A stretch of DNA of 64,000 nucleotides from Halorussus rarus (GTDB taxonomy: Archaea; Halobacteriota; Halobacteria; Halobacteriales; Haladaptataceae), in assembly GCF_003369835.1 (NCBI RefSeq), contig NZ_QPMJ01000003.1:310001-374000 (forward strand), given 5' to 3'. The position numbers were made by a program, and so were the translations under genes. The notes beneath the pieces were generated by a model, which saw nothing but the letters and a program-made list of their open reading frames with translations, was not told the origin of the DNA and ran no database searches. This document shows, in pieces, positions 1 to 9,310 of the stretch (positions are counted from its first letter, which is position 1; each line of letters starts with the position of its first letter).

Positions 1-427
1 GGCTGGTGATGCCGACGCCGTTCCGCACGATCCGGTTGATGCTGAACGCGACGTCCTCGGGCGTCAGCGCGTCGCCGTTGTGGAACGTCACGCCCTCCCG
101 AATCTGAAATCGGACGCGTCCGGCCTCGACCCTGTTCCACTCGGTCGCCAGCCGGGCCGTGACGGTCCCGTCTCGCTGCCTGGCCACGAGGTTCTCGTAC
201 GTCTGGCGCAGGATGTTGCCGTCCGGCGTGTTCACGTGGTCGTGCGGGTCGAGCCCGCCGAGCAGCTGGCCCTGCGTGACCGTCACCGAGTTCGACTGAC
301 TCCGCTTCCCATCGTCGGCCTCACTGCGCTCCGGTCGTTCGTCCGCCCGGCTCCCCCGAACGCGCCCCGAAATCGAAGCGGCCGCGAGTCCCGAGCCCGC
401 GGACGCGAGTAGCGTGCGTCGTTTCAT
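1..427 (-). CDS. Peptide/nickel-type ABC transporter solute-binding protein, N-terminal part
   Basis: The gene runs off the left edge, and only its first 142 codons are present. The N-terminus is KRRTLL followed by an Ala/Ser-rich stretch, which looks like a signal peptide, but no lipobox cysteine is visible. The segments TVTARLATEW and REGVTFHNGD followed by a PEDV motif are hallmarks of the SBP_bac_5 (DppA/OppA) family, which captures oligopeptides or similar solutes outside the membrane. The start at 427 is the only ATG in this frame close to the signal sequence. The partner permeases must lie outside the window. The substrate cannot be told from this fragment. Confidence 0.85.
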   Translation of the reverse strand, partial: MKRRTLLASAGSGLAAASISGRVRGSRADERPERSEADDGKRSQSNSVTVTQGQLLGGLDPHDHVNTPDGNILRQTYENLVARQRDGTVTARLATEWNRVEAGRVRFQIREGVTFHNGDALTPEDVAFSINRIVRNGVGITS

Positions 428-627
428 GTTCTCCCTCTGGCACCGACTCCCACGGTGCCGAACACCACACCGTATCGGTGAGCTCCGGTTTAACAGTTAC
501 GGATACCGTGGTGGCCGAAACCGAATTCTGTGTACGGCCGGCACCGTCGGCTGCCGAACCCGGTGAAAGCGTCGGACGGGGAGCGACGCCCGACCACGTT
601 TTTGGCGATGCGGAGCGAACGCCGGGC

Positions 628-1758
628 ATGGACATCGGAACCGTCGACTCCCGGCCGGGCGAGGTGTCGCGGGGGTACGTCGAGGCGACCCGGCTCCCGA
701 CCGGCGGTCCCGAGCGGTTCCCCGTCATCGTCGCCGAGGGCAACCGCGAGGGGCCGACGCTCTGGGTGACCGCCGCGATCCACGGCGACGAGGTGACGAG
801 CCTGGCGGCGGCCCAGGACTTCTCGGACCGGCTCGATCCGACCGAGCTCGCCGGTCGGGTCGTCTGCCTCCCCGTCCTGAATCCGGCCGGCCTCCGCCGG
901 AACCGCCGGACGTCGTACTACCACGGCGACGACCCGAACCGCTACTTCCCCGCGGCCGACGCCGGGTCGGCCCGGCCGCCGCGGGTCCAGGAGCTCGTCG
1001 ACGGGCGCCTCTTCGGACTCGTTGCCGACTCCGCCGACGCCTTAGTGTCGCTCCACTCGTCGTGGGCCGGGTCGGCGTCGTACGCCATCCGGCCGCGGGT
1101 GCCCTACGGAGCGGCGGACGACTCCGCGGAGACCGACGGTACCGACAACACCGACGAGCCCGCCGGCACTGACAGGCCCGGCAGGACGAGAGCCGAGGCC
1201 GAGGAGATCGCCGACCGGCTGGCGGACCTGACGGCGGCGTTCGGTCTGCCGGCGGTCAACCAGTTCGACGGGGACCGGGTCGAACGCCAGGGACTGCATC
1301 GGTCGCTCGCGGAGGCCGCGGTGCGCGAGGCCGGCGTCCCGGCGTTCACCCCGGAGCTCGGGGGCCGGTACGTCGTGGAGGAGGAGGCGCGCCGGCTGGG
1401 CGTCGAGGGGCTCCTGAACGTCCTCCGGGCGATGGAGATGGTCGACGAGCCGGTGCGGACCGACCAGCGGGTCGAACCGCCGGTCGAGCCGCCGCTGAAG
1501 CGGGCTATCCACCCGTACACCGACACCCCCGGCGTCGTCCGGTACCGGGTCGACGCGGGCGACGTGCTGGCGGAGGGGGACCCAGTCGCGGACGTCCTCA
1601 CCCCGCACGGCGACCGGAAGACCACGGTCCGGACCGACCGCGAGGGGTACGTGCTGAGCCGCCACGAGGGCGTCGCGGTCTACGAGAACGACCCGCTGCT
1701 GGACCTCGCGGTCCCCGACGACGACCCCCTGGTCGTCTCCGCGGAAGCGACCGAGTGA
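628..1758 (+). CDS. Succinylglutamate desuccinylase/aspartoacylase family protein
   Basis: A 376-aa zinc hydrolase of the AstE/AspA (M14-like) family, which cleaves N-acyl groups from amino acids or related compounds. The zinc-binding HGDE motif puts His52 and Glu55 in place, the third ligand is His143 in the LHSSW motif, and the likely general base is Glu243 in TPELGG. The C-terminal ~100 residues form the usual beta-rich lobe. Residues about 162-185 are an Asp/Thr-rich insertion that the fold does not need and may be a halophilic surface loop. I chose the ATG at 628 because the family homology begins shortly after it and a T-rich TATA-like stretch lies about 26 nt upstream. The true substrate is unknown. 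Confidence 0.85.
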   Translation: MDIGTVDSRPGEVSRGYVEATRLPTGGPERFPVIVAEGNREGPTLWVTAAIHGDEVTSLAAAQDFSDRLDPTELAGRVVCLPVLNPAGLRRNRRTSYYHGDDPNRYFPAADAGSARPPRVQELVDGRLFGLVADSADALVSLHSSWAGSASYAIRPRVPYGAADDSAETDGTDNTDEPAGTDRPGRTRAEAEEIADRLADLTAAFGLPAVNQFDGDRVERQGLHRSLAEAAVREAGVPAFTPELGGRYVVEEEARRLGVEGLLNVLRAMEMVDEPVRTDQRVEPPVEPPLKRAIHPYTDTPGVVRYRVDAGDVLAEGDPVADVLTPHGDRKTTVRTDREGYVLSRHEGVAVYENDPLLDLAVPDDDPLVVSAEATE

Positions 1759-1814
1759 CCGCGTCGGCGGATTCGACGCGCCCCGAACGGTCGCGGTCGA
1801 CGCCCCTCGACCGC

Positions 1815-3197
1815 TCAGGCGCTCTGCTTCCCGCCGGCGACGACCTCCCGAATCGCGTCCGCGATCACGTCCATCGCGGTCTCGGCGAGCTCCTCGGTGA
1901 TGACAAGCGGCGGGAGCAGCCGGAGCACGTTGCCGTGTCGGCCCGCCTTCCAGACGAGGACGCCCCGCTCGTAGCACCGCTGTTGGACCGCGTCGGCGGC
2001 GTCGGCGTCCGGGTTCCCGTCGGCGTCGACGAACGGCGCGCCGACGAACAGGCCCCGGCCCCGGACCTCGCCGATGCGCCCGGTGTCGTCGGCGACCTCA
2101 CCGAGGCGGTCCCGCACGTACTCGCCGACCTCGCGGCCGTGGGCCAGCAGGTCGTGGGCCTGGATGTACTCGATGGCCCGGGTACCCGCCCGCATCGCCA
2201 CGACGTGGCCCCGGTAGGTGCCGGCGTGGTCGCCCGACCCCCAGGTGTCGAGCTCCTCGCGGTACATCGTGGCCGACAGCGGGAAGCCGACGCCGCCCAG
2301 CGCCTTGGCCGAGGTCATTACGTCCGGGGTCACGCCGTCCCACTCGCTGGCCCACCACTGGCCCGTGCGACCCAGGCCGCTCTGTATCTCGTCGAACACC
2401 AGCGTCACGTCGTTGTCGTCGGCGAGGTCGCGCAGCCCCTGCAGGAACCCCTCCGGCGGGACGACCACGCCGCCCTCGCCCTGGATGGGCTCGACGAAGA
2501 TGCCCGCGGGGTTGGCCAACCCGCCGTAGGGGTCCTCGAGGATGGCCTGGACCTCCTCGAGCGCGCGGTCGACCGCCGCCTGCGGGTCCTTGCCCTGCTC
2601 GAACGGGTTGGGGTACGGCGCATGGACCACGTCCGAGAGCAGCGGCGTGTAGCTGTCCTTGAACCCCTTGTTGCCGGTGAGGCTCATCGCCCCGCTGGTC
2701 GCGCCGTGGTACGCCCCGCGGAACGCGATGAGGCCGTCGCCGCCCGAGTTGTACTTGGCCAGCTTGATGGCCGCCTCGACGGCGTCGCTGCCGGTCGGGC
2801 CGCCGAAGACGACCTTGTTGTTCCCGGCGAGCGCCCCGGGCGCGATCTCGTCGAGCTTCTCGATGAGCTCGAGGCGGGCCTCGGTCGGGAAGTCGACGGT
2901 GTGGACCAGCTTGTCGGCCTGCTCGTGGACCGCCTCGAGCACGTACGGGTTGGCGTGGCCCACGTTCAGCACGCCGATGCCCGCGAACATGTCGATGAAG
3001 GTGTTGCCGTCGACGTCCCGGACCGTCGCGCCCTTCCCCTCCTCGAAGGCGACGGGGATGTCCTCGGGGTAGGCGACCGCGCTGCTGTCGATCTCGCGCT
3101 GCTTCTCGAGCAGCCGCGTCGAGTTCGGCCCCGGCACGGTGTCTACGCCCGGTGCGTTCTCGTAGTGAAGTTCGTCGATATGTGGTCCGGTCGTCAT
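1815..3197 (-). CDS. Class III (PLP-dependent) aminotransferase
   Basis: A 460-aa fold-type I transaminase of the ornithine/GABA/diaminobutyrate group. Asp269 (VFDEIQSG) binds the PLP pyridine nitrogen. Lys298 (SAKALGG) is the predicted Schiff-base lysine. [11 protein letters not shown] near residues 133-142 is the phosphate-binding region. The family moves an omega-amino group from a diamino acid or GABA to 2-oxoglutarate. The sequence does not tell me which substrate is used. An alternative ATG lies 12 nt upstream at 3209. I prefer 3197 because an A/T-rich box around 3222 would place a leaderless transcript start there. It is convergent with the deacylase gene before it. Confidence 0.88.
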   Translation of the reverse strand: MTTGPHIDELHYENAPGVDTVPGPNSTRLLEKQREIDSSAVAYPEDIPVAFEEGKGATVRDVDGNTFIDMFAGIGVLNVGHANPYVLEAVHEQADKLVHTVDFPTEARLELIEKLDEIAPGALAGNNKVVFGGPTGSDAVEAAIKLAKYNSGGDGLIAFRGAYHGATSGAMSLTGNKGFKDSYTPLLSDVVHAPYPNPFEQGKDPQAAVDRALEEVQAILEDPYGGLANPAGIFVEPIQGEGGVVVPPEGFLQGLRDLADDNDVTLVFDEIQSGLGRTGQWWASEWDGVTPDVMTSAKALGGVGFPLSATMYREELDTWGSGDHAGTYRGHVVAMRAGTRAIEYIQAHDLLAHGREVGEYVRDRLGEVADDTGRIGEVRGRGLFVGAPFVDADGNPDADAADAVQQRCYERGVLVWKAGRHGNVLRLLPPLVITEELAETAMDVIADAIREVVAGGKQSA

Positions 3198-3434
3198 ACG
3201 AGAACGCATGGGAAATAGTCGTAAATAGTTTATCCACGGTTTCTACACACAGCGTACACAGAAACTGATTCCGTGGCCGGGTCGGTCTCGTCGCTCCGAC
3301 GTCGCTCGGTCGTCGGGGTGGAAGCCGGTGAAAGCGAGAACGCGACGAACGAACGGGAACGCGGAGACGCGAGGGAGCGAACCGGGCCGCGACGGCGAGC
3401 CGGCGGACCGCCCGCCGGCCGTCGGGAATCTTCG

Positions 3435-4574
3435 TCAGTCCCGGAGCGCCTCGACCGGGCGTTCGTTGGCGGCCTTCCACGCCGGGTAGATGCCGCTGAG
3501 GACCGCCGCGCCGACGCCGAACGCGAAGCCGACGCCGATGTACCGGATGCCGCTCGCGGTGAACGCGAACGGGTCGCCAAGCAGCTGCTGGTTGATGAGC
3601 AGGCCGAGCGCGACGCTGAGGCCGGCGCCGATGACCGCGCCGATGACCCCGAGCAGCGTCGACTCGCCCAGCATCAGCCGGAGGATGTCGAACCGGCCGT
3701 AGCCGACCGCCCGGAGCACGCCGATCTCCTCGCGGCGCTCGATGACGCTCATCAGCTGGACGTTCAGGATGGAGATGCCCGCGACCAAAAGCGAGATGCC
3801 GCCCACGCCGAGCAGGAACAGGTTGATGGTCGACATCTGCTGGTTGAACTGCTGGATGCTCGACTGGAAGTCGATGATGTTGTAGCGCTCCTCCCGGCCG
3901 AAGCCGAGGCGCTCGCGCAGCATCATCGCGGTCGCGTTGGCCTCGGTGGGCGAATCGGTCCGGATGTGGACCTGCGTGTACCCGTCGCCGCTGAACGTGG
4001 ACATCGGCACGAGGATGCCGTCGTCGATGGTCTGGAGCGCGCCCGTTCGGGGCTGGTCCTCCAGCACCGCTGCGATGCGGTAGGACCTGTTGTCGAGCCT
4101 GATGCTGTCGCCGACCCCGAGGTCGTAGTCCTCGGCGGTGGTCGCGCCGACCACCACCTGGTCGCGCCAGTTGTCGGGTATCGCCCCCTCCCGGGCCGAG
4201 ACGTACTCCGTGGCGTCCTCGATGCCGTAGAGCGACACCGTCCCGGAGTCCCGGAGGTGGCGGAACCGGGCCTGGCGCTGCTTGACGCCGTAGGCCGCGT
4301 CGTCGGCGTCGAGGTTCGCCTTCACCTGCGAGACCTGCGTCGGGCTGAGCAGGCCGCCGGCGTCCTCGCCGGGCATGACGAGCACGGTGTTGCCGATGGA
4401 CGCGCCCTGGAGGAAGGATAGCTTGAACGCCACGCCGAACACGCCCAGCGACGAGATGGCGACCACGCCGATGACGACGCCCAGCATCGCGAGCACCGAC
4501 CGGGTCTTGGCCCGCGAGAGGTTCCGTCGGGCCAGCATCGCCAGCGGGAACCGCTCGAACAGCCAGTCCATCAT
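3435..4574 (-). CDS. FtsX/MacB-type ABC transporter permease
   Basis: A 379-aa integral membrane protein with the FtsX architecture: one N-terminal transmembrane helix around residues 27-50, a MacB-type extracytoplasmic domain up to about residue 255, then three C-terminal helices. It belongs to the MacB/LolC/E class, which uses ATP to move or release substrates on the outer face rather than to import them. It is the last gene of a three-gene operon, 16 bp after the ATPase gene. The first two codons are both ATG, so the start could be 4574 or 4571. The cargo is unknown. Confidence 0.88.
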   Translation of the reverse strand: MMDWLFERFPLAMLARRNLSRAKTRSVLAMLGVVIGVVAISSLGVFGVAFKLSFLQGASIGNTVLVMPGEDAGGLLSPTQVSQVKANLDADDAAYGVKQRQARFRHLRDSGTVSLYGIEDATEYVSAREGAIPDNWRDQVVVGATTAEDYDLGVGDSIRLDNRSYRIAAVLEDQPRTGALQTIDDGILVPMSTFSGDGYTQVHIRTDSPTEANATAMMLRERLGFGREERYNIIDFQSSIQQFNQQMSTINLFLLGVGGISLLVAGISILNVQLMSVIERREEIGVLRAVGYGRFDILRLMLGESTLLGVIGAVIGAGLSVALGLLINQQLLGDPFAFTASGIRYIGVGFAFGVGAAVLSGIYPAWKAANERPVEALRD

Positions 4575-4590
4575 GCGTCGGTCCCGCCGT

Positions 4591-5460
4591 TCATGTGAGC
4601 TCTCCGTCGACCAGTTCGACCGTCCGGTCGGCGAACTCGGTCACCTGCTCGTCGTGGGTGACCGCGACCACGGCGACGCCCTCGTCGGTGATGCGGCCGA
4701 ACTCCGCCAGCACCTGCGAGCCGGTGTCCCGGTCCAAGTTCCCAGTCGGCTCGTCGGCCAGCAGGAGGTCGGGCTCGTTGATCAGCGACCGCGCGACCGC
4801 GACCCGCTGCTTCTGGCCGCCAGAGAGCTGGTTGGGCAGGTGGTCGAGCCGGTCGCCCAGCCCAACGCGCTCGAGCAGTTCGGTGGCCCGCCGGTCGGTC
4901 GCCTTGCGGTCGCCCTCCAACAGCCGGGGAACCTTGACGTTCTCGACGGCCGACAGCGTCGGGATGAGGTAGAAGTTCTGGAACACGAACCCGACGGTCC
5001 GCTTGCGGAGCCGGGTCCGCTCGGCGATGGAGAGGTCGCTGATCGAGGTCCCCTCGACCGTGACGGTGCCCTCGGTCGGGGTGTCGAGCAGCCCGAGCTG
5101 GTTCAGCAGCGTCGACTTGCCGCTCCCGCTCGGGCCGACGATGGCGACGAACTCGCCGGCGTGGACCGCGAGGTCGATGCCCTTCAGCGCCCGGAGCACG
5201 CCCTCGCCCGAGTCGTACTCCTTGACCAGGTTGCGCGCCCGGATGACCGCCTCGCCGTCGGCGCCGCCGGGCTCGGCGTCGGGGGCCGCATGTTCGTCGC
5301 CGGCCTCGGCATCGAGGGTCGCGGATTCGTCGCCGGGCTCGGTATCGGGAGTCGCGGATTCGCCGCCGGGTTCGCCGTCGGCGGCGGTGGGCCCGTCACC
5401 CGCCTCGGCGTCGGCGCGCACGGACCCGTCGTCGGCCATCGCTGACCCGTCGTCAGTCAC
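4591..5460 (-). CDS. LolD/MacB-type ABC transporter ATPase with acidic repeat N-terminus
   Basis: A 289-aa nucleotide-binding subunit. Walker A starts at Gly109 (GPSGSGKST), the signature is LSGGQKQRVAVA, Walker B is DLLLADEPTGNLD and the switch histidine is in VTHDE. The ABC domain begins only at about residue 71. Before it lies a very acidic tail made of 11-residue imperfect repeats (Glu19-Gly69). Normal LolD proteins are about 220-240 aa, so this tail is extra. The start codon overlaps the end of the upstream CARDB-like gene by 8 nt, which argues for translational coupling and for this start. It energises the FtsX permease encoded next. Confidence 0.9.
   Translation of the reverse strand: MTDDGSAMADDGSVRADAEAGDGPTAADGEPGGESATPDTEPGDESATLDAEAGDEHAAPDAEPGGADGEAVIRARNLVKEYDSGEGVLRALKGIDLAVHAGEFVAIVGPSGSGKSTLLNQLGLLDTPTEGTVTVEGTSISDLSIAERTRLRKRTVGFVFQNFYLIPTLSAVENVKVPRLLEGDRKATDRRATELLERVGLGDRLDHLPNQLSGGQKQRVAVARSLINEPDLLLADEPTGNLDRDTGSQVLAEFGRITDEGVAVVAVTHDEQVTEFADRTVELVDGELT
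5275..5406 (-). repeat. 33-bp coding tandem repeats (four units plus a partial)
   Basis: Within the ATPase gene the DNA encodes 11-residue units starting E-P/A-G: residues 19-29, 30-40, 41-51 and 52-62, with a shortened fifth unit from residue 63. The units differ by a few substitutions, and the 33-bp periodicity is also visible in the DNA. Replication slippage is the likely origin. Confidence 0.75.
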
Positions 5461-6709
5461 CGCGGAACCACCTCCAGCCGCCCGCGAGCGCGATCACGGC
5501 GACCAGGCCGACGCCGAGCAGCGCCAGCGGCGGGCCGGAGCTCGACTTCGCCGGCTGCTGCTGGTCGGTCTGGGGCACGTCGTACTCGACCGGGACGGTC
5601 CGGACCCGCCGCACGCCGTCGACGATGTACGAGACCCGGAGCGGAATCGTCACCGTCGAGGCGTTCGCGTCGAGCCGGGCCTGGACCTTGAACGAGCTGA
5701 AGTCGCTGGTGGGAATCTCGCCGACGAAGTACTCGGCGGTCGACTGGCCCGGGCTCACGTCGCCGTTCGACTCGACGCCGACGACCGCGCTCAGCACGTC
5801 GGTCGTGCCGACGTTGCTCGCGCTCCCGGTCACCTGGAGGGTCCGGCCCTGCCGGGTGACCGAGACGCCGGTGAGGTTGACCGAACCGGGGTTCGACAGC
5901 TCGGTGAACGTCGGCGTCAGCGTCCGACTGACCGACCGGTGGGTCCCGTTGGCGGTGGTGTACGACAGTGCGGCGGTCAGGTTCGCGGTCCCGACGGTGT
6001 CGCCGGTCACGTCGAAGGCGAACGTCTCGGACGTCGTCGCCGCGAGCTGGGCGAGGCTCCGTCGGTTGTCCTTGACCGTCACCCCGTCGCCGGTGAGCCG
6101 GAGCTCGACGTTCCTGATGCGCTCGTCGATGCCGTTGGTCAGCGAGACGTTGAGCGTCGTCTGGCCGCCCGAGACGGTCGGCTCGGTCGCGACGGCCATC
6201 ACCGGATGGGGGTCGTACACCGAGACGTCCACCGGATGGACGACCTGGTAGTCGTTCCCGTTCTCGTTCTTGAACTTGACGTGGACGTAGAGGGTGTGCT
6301 CGCCAACCTGGTCGAGCTCCATCGACTGGTTGTTCCGGAGGTGGCCGCCCGACCAGAGCCGCCTGTCGGGCTCGTCGGCGACGACCTTCTCGCCGCCGCG
6401 GGACTCGCGGACCGTGACGCCCTCGACGAACACGCTGCCGTCGCCCGCGGCGACGTTCTCCACGTGGGTCGTCAGGGTGAAGTTCGACCCCGCTTCGGGC
6501 TGGGTCTCGTTGAGTTCGGTCCGGACCGACACCAGCGTCGGGACCGACGCCGCGCGCACGGCCGACCCGTCGACGGCGACTGCGTCGTCGGACAGGTCGA
6601 CGCTCGCGGCGTCGGCCGTCGGGGCGGCGCCGACCGTCGCGGGGACGACGCCGGCGCTCGCGGCCGAGAGGACGACGAGTAGACAGCCGAGCAGTCGGGC
6701 CCCGCTCAT
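5453..6709 (-). CDS. Secreted CARDB/COG1361-like protein with C-terminal membrane anchor
   Basis: A 418-aa exported protein. Residues 1-30 form a Sec-type signal peptide, the middle consists of beta-rich repeats resembling CARDB or S-layer-like domains, and the end (SGPPLALLGVG onward) is one transmembrane helix followed by a short basic tail. I chose the ATG at 6709 because the signal peptide follows it directly; the frame is open further upstream to 6895, but that part is Arg-rich and not protein-like. The gene overlaps the ATPase gene, so the three genes form one operon. It probably does the extracellular work of the FtsX/MacB-type transporter, in the position that MacA holds in bacteria. 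This is inferred from context. Confidence 0.8.
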   Translation of the reverse strand: MSGARLLGCLLVVLSAASAGVVPATVGAAPTADAASVDLSDDAVAVDGSAVRAASVPTLVSVRTELNETQPEAGSNFTLTTHVENVAAGDGSVFVEGVTVRESRGGEKVVADEPDRRLWSGGHLRNNQSMELDQVGEHTLYVHVKFKNENGNDYQVVHPVDVSVYDPHPVMAVATEPTVSGGQTTLNVSLTNGIDERIRNVELRLTGDGVTVKDNRRSLAQLAATTSETFAFDVTGDTVGTANLTAALSYTTANGTHRSVSRTLTPTFTELSNPGSVNLTGVSVTRQGRTLQVTGSASNVGTTDVLSAVVGVESNGDVSPGQSTAEYFVGEIPTSDFSSFKVQARLDANASTVTIPLRVSYIVDGVRRVRTVPVEYDVPQTDQQQPAKSSSGPPLALLGVGLVAVIALAGGWRWFRGD

Positions 6710-7019
6710 CGAGAGGGCCTCCGGTCGGTCGTCAGACCGTAGTGCGCGCGGGAGGGTTCGCCTGCCGTGGGAGACTGGGCCGCAGCGGAGGATTCGAAGC
6801 GGTCGCCGACGACCGTGACCGGGCGCGAGGCTCGCCGGCCGGTTTCGGCACCGCTCCGTTCTTCGTCGATTAAAGACATGTGTCTCGAATTTCACTCTCG
6901 GTGCTACAGTTAAGAATCTTAGGATTTCGGGGTGATCGCCGCCCGTGGTCCGTCGAACGGTCGAAAACGGCCGCCCCCACGATACCGATACTCGATACGT
7001 TCCGAACGCCGACCCCGCG
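6710..7019. other. Intergenic region, no gene seen
   Basis: This 310-bp gap lies between the CARDB-like gene start and the amidohydrolase stop. I see no convincing ORF. An A/T-rich stretch around 6865-6930 is the only candidate promoter region for the exporter operon. Confidence 0.5.
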
Positions 7020-8321
7020 CTACTCGGCCTCGACCGGCAGGTCGTACTCCCGGGCGCGTCGCCGGATCGCCTCGGCGTCGCCGGTCCGCAGTTCCCCGTC
7101 CTCGTACACCGCCTCGCCGTCGACCATCGTGAACGCGACGTCGTCGCCGTGCGCCGAGAAGACCAGGTGCGAGAACACGTCGTGGAGGGGCACGGCCCGG
7201 GTCACGTCGGTCGTCAGGCCGACGATGTCGGCCTTCCACCCCTCGCGGAGCCGGCCGACGTTCTCGAAGCCGGCCGCCCTCGCGCCGTTCTCGGTGGCCA
7301 TCCGGAAGACGAGTTCGGCCGGTGCGGTCGTCGGGTCGAGGTGCTCGACCTTCTGGAGCAGGCTGGCCTGGCGCATCTCGGTGAAGGGGTCGAGGGTGTT
7401 GTTGCAGGGCGGACCGTCGTTGCCCAGCGCGACGTTGATGCCCCGGTCGAGGTAGTCGGTTATCGGTGCGATGCCCGAGGCGAGCTTCATGTTCGAGGAC
7501 GGGCAGTAGGTGACGTGGGTGCCGGTCTCGGCCAGCACCTCGCGCTCCGACTCGTCGGTCCAGATGCAGTGGGCCAGCACCACGTCCTCGCCGGTCAGCC
7601 CCACCTCGTCGAGCCAGTGGATGTTCCGCCGGCCGGTCCGGTCCTCGACGGTCTCGACCTCGTCGCGGTTCTCGCTGGCGTGAGTGTGGATGCGGACGCC
7701 GTCGTAGGCGTCGGCGAGCTCGCGCGCCCCGCGCAGGCATTCCTCGGTGCAACTCACCGCGAACCGGGGCGTGACCGCATACTGGATGCGCCCGCCGTGC
7801 GTGTCGTGGTGCTTCTGTATCAGGCGCTCGGTCTCGTCGAGGCCCTCCCGGGTGCCTTCCAGCAGGCCGTCGGGCGACTCGGTGTCCATCAGCACCTTCC
7901 CCATCCGGGCCCGGATGCCCAGGTCGCCCGCGGCCTCGAACGCCTCGTCGGCGTGGCGGACCGACAGGTGGTCGATGGCGGTCGTCACGCCGGATTCGAG
8001 CAGTTCGAGGTAGCCCAGTTCGGCCGCGATGCGCATCCCCTCGGCGTCGAGGCCGGCCTCCATCGGCAGCACGTAGTCGAACAGCCAGTCCAGCAGCGCC
8101 GTGTCGTCGGCGATGCCCCGGCCGAGCGACTGGACCGAGTGGACGTGGCCGCCCACCGCGCCCGGCGCGAGCAGGTCGTACTCCCGGCGCTCGCGGTCGG
8201 GGTAGGTCTCGACCAGTTCCTCGCGTTCGCCGACCGCGACGATCTCGTCGCCCTCGACGACGACCGCGCCGTCCTCGACGACCGTGTCGGCGTCGGCGAC
8301 GACCGTTCCCTGAAGTAACAT
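7020..8321 (-). CDS. COG0402 amidohydrolase (MTA/SAH/5'-deoxyadenosine or guanine deaminase type)
   Basis: A 433-aa metal-dependent amidohydrolase. His59 and His61 form the HxH motif, further metal and catalytic residues are in THASEN, LAHCIW and GNDGPPCNN, and small beta domains at both ends complete the fold. Archaeal members include 5'-deoxyadenosine deaminase and methylthioadenosine/S-adenosylhomocysteine deaminases, so purine nucleoside deamination in methylthio or deoxyadenosine recycling is the best guess. Guanine deaminase or chlorohydrolase activity is possible. It stands alone, with no pathway gene beside it. Confidence 0.85.
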   Translation of the reverse strand: MLLQGTVVADADTVVEDGAVVVEGDEIVAVGEREELVETYPDRERREYDLLAPGAVGGHVHSVQSLGRGIADDTALLDWLFDYVLPMEAGLDAEGMRIAAELGYLELLESGVTTAIDHLSVRHADEAFEAAGDLGIRARMGKVLMDTESPDGLLEGTREGLDETERLIQKHHDTHGGRIQYAVTPRFAVSCTEECLRGARELADAYDGVRIHTHASENRDEVETVEDRTGRRNIHWLDEVGLTGEDVVLAHCIWTDESEREVLAETGTHVTYCPSSNMKLASGIAPITDYLDRGINVALGNDGPPCNNTLDPFTEMRQASLLQKVEHLDPTTAPAELVFRMATENGARAAGFENVGRLREGWKADIVGLTTDVTRAVPLHDVFSHLVFSAHGDDVAFTMVDGEAVYEDGELRTGDAEAIRRRAREYDLPVEAE

Positions 8322-8415
8322 CCCGGCCGGACTATGGGGGAGCCCGGAAAATACCCATCGATTCGCAACCGTCTCCGTCGTGGTTACCGGCGCATCTCCG
8401 GCTTCTCCGGGGGTC

Positions 8416-9183
8416 TCAGCTGTCGTCCTCGGCCTCGTTCTCGTCGGCCAGCGACTGCACCGCGGGGTCCAGACGCTCGAACCGCTCCCGCCGACGGTCG
8501 TCGTTCGAGTCGGCGATGCGGATTTGGGGGCGCTCGTCGACCTCGAACACCTCGTCCTCGTCGATGCCGGCCTCCGCGACCGCGTCCTCGACCTTCCCCC
8601 TGTCGAAGCTCTTGACCGCCTCGGGGTCGACGCCGGCGTCGTCGAGCGCGTCGCGGACCGTCGCCTCGTCTTCGAGGCTCCGGTACTCGTAGGTCCGCCG
8701 CCGGACGCTGCCCAGTTCGGCGGTTATCTCGCAGTCCTCCCGGAGGTCCTCGAGCATGGCGTCGCGGACCTCCTTGCGGGCGGCGTCGGCCGAGTTCTTC
8801 AGGTCGGCCAAAAGCGAGTAGAGGTCGGCCAGCTGGGCGGTTCCGAGGTCGTCGAGCGACGAGAGGTCGTACTCGTCGGCGAGTTCGAGCAGGACCAGCG
8901 CCTCGCGCTCGAACCCGAACTCGAAGTCGTCGTCCCCGTCCCCGCGCTCGTCGGGGTTCGCGGCGGATCCGGGGCTGTCGACGGAGTCACCATCGCTACC
9001 GTCGCGCTGGCGGCGCTTCTCGGTCTCCACGAAGTCCCGGGCGCCCTCGTAGGCCAGCCGGTCCCACGAGTGGCCGTCGCCGTCGGTCCGGCCGACGTGG
9101 GCGGCGACCGAGCGGACCGCGTCGCGGTACGCGCAGTCGCTCACGGGGCACTCCACCGGGTCGTAGTCGGTCGCGTCACTCAT
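8416..9183 (-). CDS. Haloarchaeal hypothetical protein with N-terminal zinc-finger-like motif
   Basis: A 255-aa acidic protein that I do not recognise. Near the N-terminus it has ECPVSDC followed by histidines (AAHVGRTDGDGH), a possible C2H2 zinc site. An Asp/Gly-rich linker follows at about 66-85, then a helical region (ALVLLELADEY onward), then a charged C-terminus. The ATG at 9183 was preferred because the upstream part of the frame is Arg/Ser-rich and lacks the acidic composition. It lies convergent to nothing and divergent from the small membrane protein at 9311. A nucleic-acid-related role is conceivable but unproven. Confidence 0.7.
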   Translation of the reverse strand: MSDATDYDPVECPVSDCAYRDAVRSVAAHVGRTDGDGHSWDRLAYEGARDFVETEKRRQRDGSDGDSVDSPGSAANPDERGDGDDDFEFGFEREALVLLELADEYDLSSLDDLGTAQLADLYSLLADLKNSADAARKEVRDAMLEDLREDCEITAELGSVRRRTYEYRSLEDEATVRDALDDAGVDPEAVKSFDRGKVEDAVAEAGIDEDEVFEVDERPQIRIADSNDDRRRERFERLDPAVQSLADENEAEDDS

Positions 9184-9310
9184 CGACCGTGCGTTGGGAC
9201 GCGAGGCGGGATAATCCTTCGTCGCGCGCCGTCGCCCGCGGGAGCGTTGCGGGACGCTCGAGACCGAACCAGCCACAATCGCTATAGTCCAATAGTCCCC
9301 GTGTGATGAC

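Noticed and set aside
1755-3218. 487-codon open frame on the plus strand over the aminotransferase gene
   Set aside because: It is the complement of a recognisable enzyme. Its translation is Arg/Val/Asp-rich without any domain, as expected for GC-rich mirror frames.
5003-6682. 559-codon plus-strand frame over the exporter operon
   Set aside because: It crosses two real genes on the other strand and has no conserved motif.
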